Assembly (NCBI GenBank): GCA_008080745.1
Contig: SHMX01000001.1
Location: 1 to 64,000, forward strand
Direction of reading: 5' to 3'
Length of the DNA stretch: 64,000 nucleotides
DNA from: Candidatus Thorarchaeota archaeon
GTDB lineage: Archaea > Asgardarchaeota > Thorarchaeia > Thorarchaeales > Thorarchaeaceae
The notes below the pieces were generated by a model. It was given only the letters and a program-made list of their open reading frames with translations. It searched no databases and was not told the origin of the DNA. The position numbers were made by a program, and so were the translations under genes. Shown in pieces: positions 1 through 10,320 of the stretch (position 1 is the stretch's first letter; each line of letters starts with the position of its first letter).

Positions 1-40
1 AAAACATACATCCATTACAGACTTCCACCTATTCAATGTC

Positions 41-43
41 TAA
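41..43 (+). other. In-frame TAA within apparent coding sequence
   Basis: This stop codon is in the reading frame of the giant gene, about 90 bases upstream of the first GTG. Codons downstream of it (about 65-130) still align with the repeat pattern, as in TLKYVTDTWTIS against VEVDTDDWSIG. Codons 2-40 may too (TSITDFHLF against TSITIGSQIF). It may be a real nonsense mutation that splits the gene, or a base error near a contig end. Confidence 0.6.
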
Positions 44-3000
44 CTTTGTCCAGATATTTCGTATCAGTTTGCAACCCTGAAATATGTAACAGATACTTGG
101 ACAATTTCGACATATCCGGACATAGCCGTTAGTGTGACAGCAGAAAGCCCTGGATTCTTTAGTGATACCTCAAGTACTGTATCAATTTCAATAAGAGAGC
201 ACAGCCTATTGCTTATTGTTCAGCAATCCGCAAATACTCCATGGGGAACGAACTCAGAGTTAACTATAACAATCCGAGATTTGGATGATGCAGACAATAA
301 GATAAACGAAGGGAACCTTACCTCTATCACAATTGGAAGTCAGATTTTCACATCTACTGAGTGGATCTTTGATGATTCAGGCCTTTATACTCAACTCACC
401 ATAACTTATGTTTCTAATAATCTAGCAGTAGGTACCCACTCTGGTATTTCTACAAGTCTCTCTGTTGGTTCAGCATATACCAATACTGCATCAACACTAG
501 ACCTTACGATATCCAGCCATAGACTTCAGATATCTGCGTTTACCTCAACTGATACGCCTTGGAGTTGGACTACAAATATCACCGTATCATTGACGGATTT
601 AGATAATCTAGGTAATACAGTTTCTGAAAATAATGTTACTGGAATTATCATTGATGGAATAATTTTCACTTCATCTAATTGGACATATTCATCGGGATCA
701 TTCATTATGACCTTGAACACAACAGATTGGACAATTGGTTCAGGTACTTATTCGGTTTCGGTCACAACTAATGATTCCGTTCAGAAATTCTATAGCGATG
801 GTTCAACAAATGTAGTGATTGAGATTGCAAGTCATGATCTTCTAGTTGATGTGACAAGACCCCAAGCTACTCCTTGGTCGGATAATACAACAATTGCAAT
901 ACAATTAGGAGATGCAAATAACGCATCTCTTGTCATCTCATCGGATAATATCACACAGATAGTTATCGATGGACAGATATTTACTAGCTGGACTTACTCG
1001 AATGGTCAGTTTACTGTAGAAGTGGATACTGATGATTGGTCTATTGGATCATATTCGATTACAATTGAAATCTACACAAGTGGCTCTGGTGTGACCAAGT
1101 TCTATCTGGATAACACTGGGGGAACCACAATCCAGATTCGTGAAAGGTACTCAGAAGCATACATTCCCGCTCCAGACTCCGTTCCTAAAGGAGATAATCT
1201 TACATTCTATGTCGAATTCACTGACCGTGATGCGTCGACCCTTGTTGATCTTGATACCATTCAGCTGAATGGAACTGATTTGACTCAGGGTATAGATTTC
1301 TGGGTATATCAGGAGGGTACGGGTTATTATCGAGTTCTGCTGAAAACCACATCAGTACCAATTGGAAACCGTGAGGTTACAGTGACCTGTAGTCTAGCGA
1401 ATTATGAAGATGCCTCAGTGGTTCTAAGATACAGGGTCAGACTAACCGATACTGATGCAGTCGCTTCAGGATACCGATTTGATGTTCCAGTTGGAACCAA
1501 TGTTTCATTTACAATAACGTATACCGATGTTGACCACAACATTGGATTATCAGGAGCAGGTGTAGCGGTCAATGGAAGTTTTGCTTGGAGTTATACTGAG
1601 TCAAATGGAGTGTATTCAATCGATCTGGAAACACTAGACTCTACGATTCTTGGAGAGTATAAACTGAGATTCAATTTTACGCTATCAGGATACGAAGATG
1701 CCTATGTAATAATCGTACTTACCGTGAAAACTCATAGTACATATCTATCATATGACGAGCCCCCAGTTGATACTGGCATGGGTGACAACATTACTATTGG
1801 TTTCTTCTATGAAGATGTAAGTTTGAATATTGGAATATCAAATGACACAGGAGCAATTTCCGTTACAGTCACGAATTCCTCAGGAACCGTTATCTTTTAT
1901 GTTGAAGATAATACCGCACTCGGCACAGGTCATTATTATGTTCTGATTCCTGCAGACCAGTTTGGAGGTGTAGGAACATATTCCTTCACCACCTTCTTCA
2001 ATTGGACTGATGGTGAAAAATACTCGAATCTAACCAAATCATTCTCGGTTGACATTACAGGCACAGCGACAGACCTATCCATAGAAGTTGCACCACAATC
2101 TGTATACTATGGAGATATGATTAATTTCACTTTATTCTACAGTACAGAACTTGGTACAGGTATAGAAAATAACACTGGCAATGTTTTAGCATATGCAATA
2201 GTGACAACAGGTGGACAGAGCATATCTCAGTCAGACTTTGTTATAACCAACCTCACAGGAGGATACTATCAATTTGTTCTTGATTCTGACTTGTTTACGG
2301 CTGCTGGACAATATAATGTTAGAACATATTTGAACTGGACTCCTACAGCATCACCCTACAATGAGAATCAAACCCTTTCACTTACAATAACCATTCTTGT
2401 GAGGACCACATTGATTGATTTGGTACCTCCACAAAACACAGCTTTTGATGAGAATGCAACATTTACCTTCTACTATAGAGATACATCTAATGATAGCATC
2501 GTAATAGAGAATTCAAGTCAACTTAGTGTTACTCTCACAAATGCCGGAATAATATACTGGCTAGAGTATGATTCTGGGACTGCTGAATGGACAGTTACAG
2601 TTGATACCTCATCAGTAGGAGATTTGGGAACAGTCTATCTACAATTAGAAGTTACATGGGCTGGTGCACCATTCTTCCAGAATCAAACAAAATCCGTCAA
2701 ACTGGAAGTTACAGCACGTCCAACCCAATTGACATACTCACCACCCACTCCAACATATTTCAACAGCAACACAACAATTCAGTTCAGCTATTACGATCTG
2801 ATCGATGATTCAACCAGTAACATGAATGGAAGTACTTTGGTCATTACTAGTTCTGGTCTTGATCTAACTGGCAACTACACAGTAATTGACAATGGAGATG
2901 GAACATATACCATCTACCTCAATACAACCGCCTTTTTAGAGCCAAACACATTCCAGATAGTAGCAGAAATCACATATACTGGAACGAGGTATGAAGCAAA

Positions 3001-6000
3001 CGCAACAGTATCATTCTCATTGAAAGTTCTACCTAGAGCGATACTTGCTACTGCGGATCCTGTGGGTAATACTGCATGGGAGGCAGATGTTACTATTACA
3101 CTTCATCTTGTTGATGGAGAAACCGCTGATGAGATAGGAAACTACTCAGGAGGTGTCCGAATTAATCTTGCATCATACAACGCAAGTTCAACGGAAATCC
3201 AAGGCCTATCAATCAAATGGACAACTGGTACCGATACTTATGTCGTAGACATCACAAATACTTTGTCGATTGGCACTTATGTCATATATCTCAATGTCAG
3301 CTATGACAATATAGCACCATACTACAACTATCGTGTTGTAGAGGTTACATTCTCTATACGAAAACACTCCACAGAATTACAATTATCGGATCCCGCAGCA
3401 AGTGTTGGATATGGGCTGAACTCAACATTCGAGCTTACTTATTTCGATCTAGATACTAGTGACCTCGTTTCTAATGCTGTTCTCAGCATAACTAATACAA
3501 GCTTGGCCGGTTACTGGGATATTGTGCCAGGGGGAGATGGTACCTATCAAATTAGGATCAATACCACAGTATTTGGTGGTTTTGGGACTTTTTGGGTAGA
3601 AGTAGAAACCCAAAACTCCGGATCTCTGGTTAACTATGCTGATACAACCATCATGGTAAGAGTATATGTTCGAGAGAGATACACCTCACTAACTTATGAC
3701 CCAGTAGCTACAGTAGGGTATACAGATAATGTGACTATCACACTCTACTATACCGCAACAGATAGTGATACGGGTATAACTAATTCCTCCAACAGTCTGT
3801 TTATTTGGGTGAATCAAACAACATACTATCTCACTGATGGTGTGGAAGATGGTTCATATGTAATTGAGATTCCCGCCAATCTCTTCATAGCATTCCAAGC
3901 TACCTATGTTAGGATAAATACAACATACTATGGCGAACCATACTACCAGAATCAGAGTATTGTAATTCAGTTCTCAGTTAGAGGCACATCAACAGAATTC
4001 TCTTGGAATCCAAGTGATCCAGTACCATATGCAGATATTGCAAACATTACTGTGTATTACGGAGATAGCGACTCTAACATTCCTGTCGGAGGGGCTTTGG
4101 GTGTAGATATTGATGTTAGCGTAATATGTGAAACTCAACCAAGTCTGGATACCTCTAATACAGATATATTGCAAGTATTCCAAGGAGATAACACTTCTAG
4201 ATATGCAACCTTCTTTATCATCATAAATACATCTTATCTTGATAGTACCCAAACCTATAGCTTTAGAGTGACTATTGATTGGATTAATCCAGCTCAAGAA
4301 CCATATTATCAAGATCAGAATGACAAGCTAATTTCACTGACTGTTAGGAGTCGGGATACAGCAGTTCCACAGATTCGAGCTGATGCAATTCCATACGGTG
4401 AAACTGCAACAGTACTACTCGAATATGTAGATTTAGATGCCGAAGGATCTCTAGTTCCAAATGCAAGTCTTGTAATTTCTGTACTGGATGGTGTTAGTTA
4501 TTCAGTAGATTATACTCCAACAGGAGATGGATTCTACACTATCTATATTGAAACGGCAGGAACAGGCCTTGTTGGAACAACACAGTTCAATCTAACAGTT
4601 ACTTGGAATGGAGTACCATTTTATGAAAACCAGACTAATGTGGTTGTTTTCATTACTGTAAACTTCAGAACACCAATAATGGAGATCGACTACCCACAAA
4701 GCACTCCATACCTGGATAATGTAACATTCTCAATCTATCTTCAAGATAGTCATTCTCTAAACTATATCAATAATAATGAATCATTTTTCACCGCCACTTT
4801 CGTTAGCCCAAGCATAGCTAGTCAACCAGTGATAACATTCATTGGTTCAGGAGAATATACAATCACCTTCGATACCGAAGAGATTGGTCTAGTAGGATCT
4901 TGGATTATGGAGATCACCTTTGATCATTCCGGGAATGATCCGTATTATTCGCTTATTTCTAGGAATATCTCGGGTACGATTAGGGAGAGAGCAACAAATC
5001 TCGATTATGACCCAGCTTCAGCTACTCCTTACGGAGAGTACATTATCTTCAACATGACATTTACTGATGTTGATTCAAATTCACCAATCAGTACAGGTCA
5101 AGTATATCTTGAAGGGATAGGAACTTCTGAAGTGCTTGAGAACGGGGTCAACTATGACTATCAGTATCTAAGTAATGGAATTTACTTGGTCAATGTTAGT
5201 AGTATTGCTCTGGGTGTGCCAGATTCATACTCAGTAATCGTCACCATGAATTCCACTGCAGATTGGTATCTTGCGGAGAGAATTAGAACACTTACTCTAA
5301 AAGTATCCTATCGTCCTGTGGAGTTATCAACTTCTGCACCAGATACAACATACTATGGAGATGTAACATTCTTCACAATGACACTAATTGACATTGGTGA
5401 TGAATCAGGCTTGGATGGAATGCAATCGTATTTCACTATCACCTTCACAACTCCAAGTGGCCTTTCAAATAGTAGTATTAGCATCGTAGATATTGGAAAT
5501 GGAGAATACAATGTAAGCTTTGATACCGATATATTGAACGAACTAGTAAATTACAAGGTAAGCATAGTATTCAATGCGCCATATACACCATCATATTGGG
5601 CATCCACTTCGCCTAAATTAGTGACTGGCCGTGTATCTACAAGACCGACCCAGCTATCATACGATGTTACAAGTACAACACCCTACCTGAACAACGTTAC
5701 AATATCACTCGAATTCATTGATGCTAACACAGCGGTGGGAATAGCAGGGACAACAATGATTGCGACCTGTTCAGGAGCTGCAACACCTCTTGTTGCAAAT
5801 ACAAACTACTGGATTTCAGAGGGTAGTACTGGTGAATATATGCTACTAATTGATAGTACTGCACTAGGAAACATTGGAGACTTTAGTATCACCGTTTCAT
5901 CCGAGTACTATGGTGTACCATTCTACCAGAACAGAACTGTGTCTATCACAGTGCAAGTACGCGAGAGGGCCACCCGACTAACCTATACACCACCAGCAGA

Positions 6001-9000
6001 GGTTCCATATGGAAACAACCTTACTATCACTTTGAAGTACTATGACGTTGATGCAGGATTATTAGCAATCGAAGATGCTGCATCTCAAATAGCATTGGAA
6101 ACAATCAATGGAACTCTGGTAGACAGCTCGTATTATATTGTTGAGTGGATATCTAGCAGTACTTACTACATGTACATTAATACCTCAAAACTAGCAATCT
6201 ATGGTCACTATGAACTTGTAATAACTTCAACAGGAGATATTGCAAGTCATTATGATGACCAAACAATATCTCTAGAAGCCGATGTACGTGCTAGAAATAC
6301 CCAATTAACTGCTGCACCAATTGGTCAAGTCAGTTATACAGAAAATGCAACTGTCACACTGTATTATACTGATAAAGATGCAAATAGCGGCGTTAGCAAT
6401 ATAACATACGGAATTGATGTTACTCTTAATGCCTCCATCATGTGGTGGATTGAAGAAGTTACACCAGGAACATTCAAACTAAGAATCAATGCAACTGATT
6501 TGGGTGCTACAGGTACCTTCGACTATGAGGTCACTTTCACGTGGATTAATGGAGTCCCATTCTATGAGAATCGTACTCTGGTATTCACGATTACAGTAAC
6601 CGATTCTGAAGCCATGCTAAGTTATATCCCATCACCTCACGTACCAATTGGTGATAATATCACCATTATTTTGGATTATAGCGATAGTGCGACTGGTGAT
6701 TTGATTTCCAACAACACCTATGGTGTTATTGAAATCACAATAACTTCATTAAATACAACACCGCAAGGTCCATTCCAGTATTGGATCGAGGAAACTGCAA
6801 GTGGTTATGTTGTAACCATTAACAGTACTCCATTCTGGACTACTGGTAATTTGGTGTTTGTCGTAGATATTGATTGGACGGGAGGTTTGCCATACTATCC
6901 AGATATTCTAGGTACCGAAATCAGTTCTGTTGTTAGAGGAATATACACTCAAGGCTTTGCAGATGCACCAGATCCAGGTACCGTTCCTATTGGAGACTCC
7001 ACTCTTGTAAATGTGACATATTATGATCTCGATCATGATGATGTTATTACAGGTGCAAGTATTTCCAGTGATTGGCCATACGGATGGACATATGAGATGT
7101 TACCAAATGGTAAATTCAATGTGACTTTGCACACCGCGGGTGTATCAGTTACTGGAAAACTAACAGTCACATTTACGTTCAATAGAACATTCTATCAGAC
7201 AAAGAGTATTGCAGTATATATAACAATCAGACTAATCAGCACTTCATCAGTTGCTAGTGTTCCAGAGCCATCAATTGTGCCAGCGGGTGATAATGTCACA
7301 TTAGAAGTGACCTTTACTGATAACGACCATCAGGTCAATATAACAACTGGAAGTATCACTACTAATTGGGCATACGGATGGACGTGGGAACGCGTTCCAA
7401 ATGGTGGATTTATTGTAACATTAATGACTGAGAATATCACTAATCTAATCAAATACACGGTGACATTCACTCTGACCAATGACAGTTGTCTCTCTGCAGA
7501 ATCGAGTACAAAATTCCAAGTGCGAAGGATTCAGACATCTATAAACGCAGATGTCCCACCCACCTTAGTGGCTGGACAGAATGTGACAGTCACCATCACA
7601 GTGACTGACCTTGATCATACTACTGGAGTTGAAGATGCTACCATTCTAACTACTGCTCCAGATGGTACGTATCAGATTGTGGAGATTGGTGGTGGAGATT
7701 ATGAAATCGAATTCTACCTTTGGGATGAGGGTTATGGAACATTTACTTATGATGTAAGTGTAACGAAGTCAAACTTCGAATTCGCATCAACTACAATCGA
7801 TATGGATCTTCGCCAAGTAAGAACTGATATCTCCACACCCACAACCACACTTGTCCTCAATTGGAGTACATCTTTTGAACTCTCAATAAATTATGAGAAT
7901 CTTGATGTTGGTGGATTAGTTGAAGAGGCAAATGTGACGGCTGAATTAGCAGGTGTAACTTACACTCTGACATCCAATACAACATATTACAACATTATAA
8001 TCGATACTTCAGCTGTAAGAGTAGGAACCTATATCATAACCGTCAATGCTAATAAGACAAACTATGAGAGTCGAATTCTCCAAGTCACACTAGTTCTTTC
8101 TGTTCTTGAAACTGATTTCATTAGTACTGATGGATTTTATTCCTACTCGATTGTTAGTGGTGAACTAGTGAACCTTACCGTTTACTACAGCACAATTGCA
8201 TTTGGAACAGGAATTGATACTGCTACTATCACATACAACTGGGATTATGGCAGTGGTGTTCTCACAACAACTGGCGCCCCAGGATACTACAGTACTATTG
8301 TTAATAGTACGGGTGCTGAGATCAATACATACACACTCTACGTGCGGGCCAATAAAACGAACCATGCTGAAGCAAGTATTTACTTCAGTATCGAAGTTGG
8401 GCTTGTAGAAACAGATTTAGCACCTCTAACCTCAGTCACAGTATCTGTGGTTTATGGTGAAACGGCAGATATTGTTGCGAACTTTACTAACCTCAATCTG
8501 GAAGAGCCAGTAATCGGAGCTACCCTTACCTTCAAGTTTGCTGATGCCGATTATAATGGAAGCCTAGTTGAAACTTCAGATGGAATTTACAGCACAACCG
8601 TAGATTCATCCAATCTCTATGCTGGTTCATTCACAATCTATGTCATTGGAATTAAGCCAGGCTATGAGACCGGACTTCTAATCATGTATCTTGAAGTTTC
8701 AAAGATTGATACTACTGTATCCCCACTGAATGCGTCGCTGACGGTATTCTACCAGCAATCTGCAACATTTTACGTCAACTATACTGATATGCACAATAAT
8801 TTGCAGGTAGAGAATGCAACTGTTGAATTCAGGTGGTTTGGTGGTACAGGTACATTAGAAGAGATTGGCAATGGAATCTACCGAGCTACTTTCGATAGTT
8901 TTGAAGTTGGACCGGGAGTATTTAACATCCATATTAGTGCCATCAAAGATAACTACTATGCACGAACAACTTCAGTGACCCTCGAGGTGAAAGAAATCTC

Positions 9001-10237
9001 AACTGAGATGGTGGTCGAAGATGTATATTACATCCCTGTTGGGGATACCGTCACAATTTCGGTAATGTTCAATGACACAACATACGGAAGACCCATTATT
9101 GATGGAATTGGTGTAGCAGTCTGGATATTTGGAAATCCAGCTCTCAATGTCACTGGAAATGGCAATTACACCTTTACTGTCGCTGGAAACATTGCAATAG
9201 ATTCCTATGATGTAACATTCATACTTAGTAAAGTCAATCACACTACTGCTACTGCGAGGGTTACAGTGGTTGTTCGTGAGATTCAGACCTCCTTAGAAAC
9301 CCTCACAGGTACAGATTTTGTGCGAGGAACAGTGGGAGAAAGAATTGAATTCACTGTGGTCTATATGGATACAGATCACAACCTGCCAATTACTGGTGCA
9401 ACCTTGACCATCATAGAGAGCGAAGATGTCATAGGTGAAGACCAATATTCTGTTGTTGAAGGCGCTGAACCTGGTCAATACATTATCGCGTTCACAATTC
9501 AGACCGAGGGCGAATTTGATATCGTTCTAAAAGCAGAACTTGGTGATAACTATGATGATCAAGAAATGCAGTTGACAGTCATTGTGCAACAAGTTGCTGG
9601 TGATCCATTAGTAACCTCAATGACTTATGGTTTCGGAATTGGAATGTTCATCCTCTTAATAGGAGCGGTATACTACTTCAGAGTCTATAGCGTGCCCAAA
9701 ATGGTCCGTTGGCTCAACAAGATGATAAAGTCAGTGGGCAAGGGCAAGATACCCGAAGCCGCTCCTGTGCGAGGACGAGATGAAGTGCTCCAAGAGATAG
9801 TGAATACTGAACTTGCAGTAATGGGTGTTTCCAAACCGATTGATGAGATTCCCGCTCACACTATTGATCTCAAAATACCCGAGTTGGATGCGCTCCTTGA
9901 AGAATTAGCCGAAATCACAGGACTCTCTGATGAGGATGTTGAGGTATTCCGGCAAGATCTCTTCACTATGAAACCAAGTGAAAGACCAGGATTTGTTATG
10001 GAGGTTATCAAGCAAGAGAGAGCACGTCGAGCAAAGGATCTAGAAGAGAAGGAGAAAGGAGTTCCAGAAGAGGATCAAGTGGAAGCTACTCCCGAAGACC
10101 TAGAGGACATGCGTACTCGGCTTAAGTCACTTGGACTTGCTGATGATGACATCGATGTTATGGTAGAACAGGCCAAAGGTCTATCTAAAGCAGAGATGGA
10201 AGCCATCATCAGTGAAATTGAGAAGCAGCTAGGATAA
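44..10237 (+). CDS. Giant Ig-like repeat surface protein, 3' part (5' end outside window)
   Basis: At least 3,367 residues are visible. I count about 30 tandem beta-sandwich repeats of roughly 100 aa. Each has a linker such as VRERATRLTY, a YGDN-type turn, a [YF]xDxD motif, and a C-terminal strand like GTYxxxVxxxW. NxT/NxS sequons are abundant, fitting an extracellular glycoprotein. One membrane helix lies near residues 3165-3183 (FGIGMFILLIGAVYYF). It is followed by a basic stop-transfer segment (RVYSVPKMVRWLNKMIK) and a helical tail of about 185 aa ending in EIEKQLG. The first GTG (134) sits inside a repeat and there is no signal peptide, so it is not the real start. Repeat-like sequence continues in frame back to 44, where a TAA at 41-43 interrupts. 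The domain order matches the - strand giant gene at 39552-54617. Likely role: cell-surface adhesion or structure (inference). Ig-like/invasin-like is a fold-level guess. Confidence 0.85.
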   Translation, partial: LCPDISYQFATLKYVTDTWTISTYPDIAVSVTAESPGFFSDTSSTVSISIREHSLLLIVQQSANTPWGTNSELTITIRDLDDADNKINEGNLTSITIGSQIFTSTEWIFDDSGLYTQLTITYVSNNLAVGTHSGISTSLSVGSAYTNTASTLDLTISSHRLQISAFTSTDTPWSWTTNITVSLTDLDNLGNTVSENNVTGIIIDGIIFTSSNWTYSSGSFIMTLNTTDWTIGSGTYSVSVTTNDSVQKFYSDGSTNVVIEIASHDLLVDVTRPQATPWSDNTTIAIQLGDANNASLVISSDNITQIVIDGQIFTSWTYSNGQFTVEVDTDDWSIGSYSITIEIYTSGSGVTKFYLDNTGGTTIQIRERYSEAYIPAPDSVPKGDNLTFYVEFTDRDASTLVDLDTIQLNGTDLTQGIDFWVYQEGTGYYRVLLKTTSVPIGNREVTVTCSLANYEDASVVLRYRVRLTDTDAVASGYRFDVPVGTNVSFTITYTDVDHNIGLSGAGVAVNGSFAWSYTESNGVYSIDLETLDSTILGEYKLRFNFTLSGYEDAYVIIVLTVKTHSTYLSYDEPPVDTGMGDNITIGFFYEDVSLNIGISNDTGAISVTVTNSSGTVIFYVEDNTALGTGHYYVLIPADQFGGVGTYSFTTFFNWTDGEKYSNLTKSFSVDITGTATDLSIEVAPQSVYYGDMINFTLFYSTELGTGIENNTGNVLAYAIVTTGGQSISQSDFVITNLTGGYYQFVLDSDLFTAAGQYNVRTYLNWTPTASPYNENQTLSLTITILVRTTLIDLVPPQNTAFDENATFTFYYRDTSNDSIVIENSSQLSVTLTNAGIIYWLEYDSGTAEWTVTVDTSSVGDLGTVYLQLEVTWAGAPFFQNQTKSVKLEVTARPTQLTYSPPTPTYFNSNTTIQFSYYDLIDDSTSNMNGSTLVITSSGLDLTGNYTVIDNGDGTYTIYLNTTAFLEPNTFQIVAEITYTGTRYEANATVSFSLKVLPRAILATADPVGNTAWEADVTITLHLVDGETADEIGNYSGGVRINLASYNASSTEIQGLSIKWTTGTDTYVVDITNTLSIGTYVIYLNVSYDNIAPYYNYRVVEVTFSIRKHSTELQLSDPAASVGYGLNSTFELTYFDLDTSDLVSNAVLSITNTSLAGYWDIVPGGDGTYQIRINTTVFGGFGTFWVEVETQNSGSLVNYADTTIMVRVYVRERYTSLTYDPVATVGYTDNVTITLYYTATDSDTGITNSSNSLFIWVNQTTYYLTDGVEDGSYVIEIPANLFIAFQATYVRINTTYYGEPYYQNQSIVIQFSVRGTSTEFSWNPSDPVPYADIANITVYYGDSDSNIPVGGALGVDIDVSVICETQPSLDTSNTDILQVFQGDNTSRYATFFIIINTSYLDSTQTYSFRVTIDWINPAQEPYYQDQNDKLISLTVRSRDTAVPQIRADAIPYGETATVLLEYVDLDAEGSLVPNASLVISVLDGVSYSVDYTPTGDGFYTIYIETAGTGLVGTTQFNLTVTWNGVPFYENQTNVVVFITVNFRTPIMEIDYPQSTPYLDNVTFSIYLQDSHSLNYINNNESFFTATFVSPSIASQPVITFIGSGEYTITFDTEEIGLVGSWIMEITFDHSGNDPYYSLISRNISGTIRERATNLDYDPASATPYGEYIIFNMTFTDVDSNSPISTGQVYLEGIGTSEVLENGVNYDYQYLSNGIYLVNVSSIALGVPDSYSVIVTMNSTADWYLAERIRTLTLKVSYRPVELSTSAPDTTYYGDVTFFTMTLIDIGDESGLDGMQSYFTITFTTPSGLSNSSISIVDIGNGEYNVSFDTDILNELVNYKVSIVFNAPYTPSYWASTSPKLVTGRVSTRPTQLSYDVTSTTPYLNNVTISLEFIDANTAVGIAGTTMIATCSGAATPLVANTNYWISEGSTGEYMLLIDSTALGNIGDFSITVSSEYYGVPFYQNRTVSITVQVRERATRLTYTPPAEVPYGNNLTITLKYYDVDAGLLAIEDAASQIALETINGTLVDSSYYIVEWISSSTYYMYINTSKLAIYGHYELVITSTGDIASHYDDQTISLEADVRARNTQLTAAPIGQVSYTENATVTLYYTDKDANSGVSNITYGIDVTLNASIMWWIEEVTPGTFKLRINATDLGATGTFDYEVTFTWINGVPFYENRTLVFTITVTDSEAMLSYIPSPHVPIGDNITIILDYSDSATGDLISNNTYGVIEITITSLNTTPQGPFQYWIEETASGYVVTINSTPFWTTGNLVFVVDIDWTGGLPYYPDILGTEISSVVRGIYTQGFADAPDPGTVPIGDSTLVNVTYYDLDHDDVITGASISSDWPYGWTYEMLPNGKFNVTLHTAGVSVTGKLTVTFTFNRTFYQTKSIAVYITIRLISTSSVASVPEPSIVPAGDNVTLEVTFTDNDHQVNITTGSITTNWAYGWTWERVPNGGFIVTLMTENITNLIKYTVTFTLTNDSCLSAESSTKFQVRRIQTSINADVPPTLVAGQNVTVTITVTDLDHTTGVEDATILTTAPDGTYQIVEIGGGDYEIEFYLWDEGYGTFTYDVSVTKSNFEFASTTIDMDLRQVRTDISTPTTTLVLNWSTSFELSINYENLDVGGLVEEANVTAELAGVTYTLTSNTTYYNIIIDTSAVRVGTYIITVNANKTNYESRILQVTLVLSVLETDFISTDGFYSYSIVSGELVNLTVYYSTIAFGTGIDTATITYNWDYGSGVLTTTGAPGYYSTIVNSTGAEINTYTLYVRANKTNHAEASIYFSIEVGLVETDLAPLTSVTVSVVYGETADIVANFTNLNLEEPVIGATLTFKFADADYNGSLVETSDGIYSTTVDSSNLYAGSFTIYVIGIKPGYETGLLIMYLEVSKIDTTVSPLNASLTVFYQQSATFYVNYTDMHNNLQVENATVEFRWFGGTGTLEEIGNGIYRATFDSFEVGPGVFNIHISAIKDNYYARTTSVTLEVKEISTEMVVEDVYYIPVGDTVTISVMFNDTTYGRPIIDGIGVAVWIFGNPALNVTGNGNYTFTVAGNIAIDSYDVTFILSKVNHTTATARVTVVVREIQTSLETLTGTDFVRGTVGERIEFTVVYMDTDHNLPITGATLTIIESEDVIGEDQYSVVEGAEPGQYIIAFTIQTEGEFDIVLKAELGDNYDDQEMQLTVIVQQVAGDPLVTSMTYGFGIGMFILLIGAVYYFRVYSVPKMVRWLNKMIKSVGKGKIPEAAPVRGRDEVLQEIVNTELAVMGVSKPIDEIPAHTIDLKIPELDALLEELAEITGLSDEDVEVFRQDLFTMKPSERPGFVMEVIKQERARRAKDLEEKEKGVPEEDQVEATPEDLEDMRTRLKSLGLADDDIDVMVEQAKGLSKAEMEAIISEIEKQLG
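134..1130 (+). repeat. Tandem RxHxL-type Ig-like repeats
   Basis: Three successive domains begin IREHSLLLIV, ISSHRLQISA and IASHDLLVDV. Each then has a TPWG/TPWS turn, a DLDD/DLDN/DANN acidic motif and a W-x-I-G strand. They correspond to the six RKHYTS-type repeats of the other giant gene (47778-49577), which places the missing N-terminus of this protein further upstream. Confidence 0.7.
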
Positions 10238-10247
10238 TACCAAACAA

Positions 10248-10280
10248 GCCCCTACTCTGGTAGGGGCATTCTATTTCTTT
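10248..10280 (+). terminator. Stem-loop terminator after the giant gene
   Basis: GCCCCTAC (10248-10255), loop TCTG, then GTAGGGGC (10260-10267) make a perfect 8-bp stem. It starts 10 bases after the stop codon and is followed by a T-rich run. Confidence 0.8.
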
Positions 10281-10320
10281 ATTCCATAAGCTTATTCAAT
10301 AAAGGAAACGTATATTTGAT

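Noticed and set aside
134-136. GTG as the true start of the first giant protein
   Set aside because: It lies inside a repeat, has no ribosome binding site or signal peptide, and repeat-like coding continues upstream.
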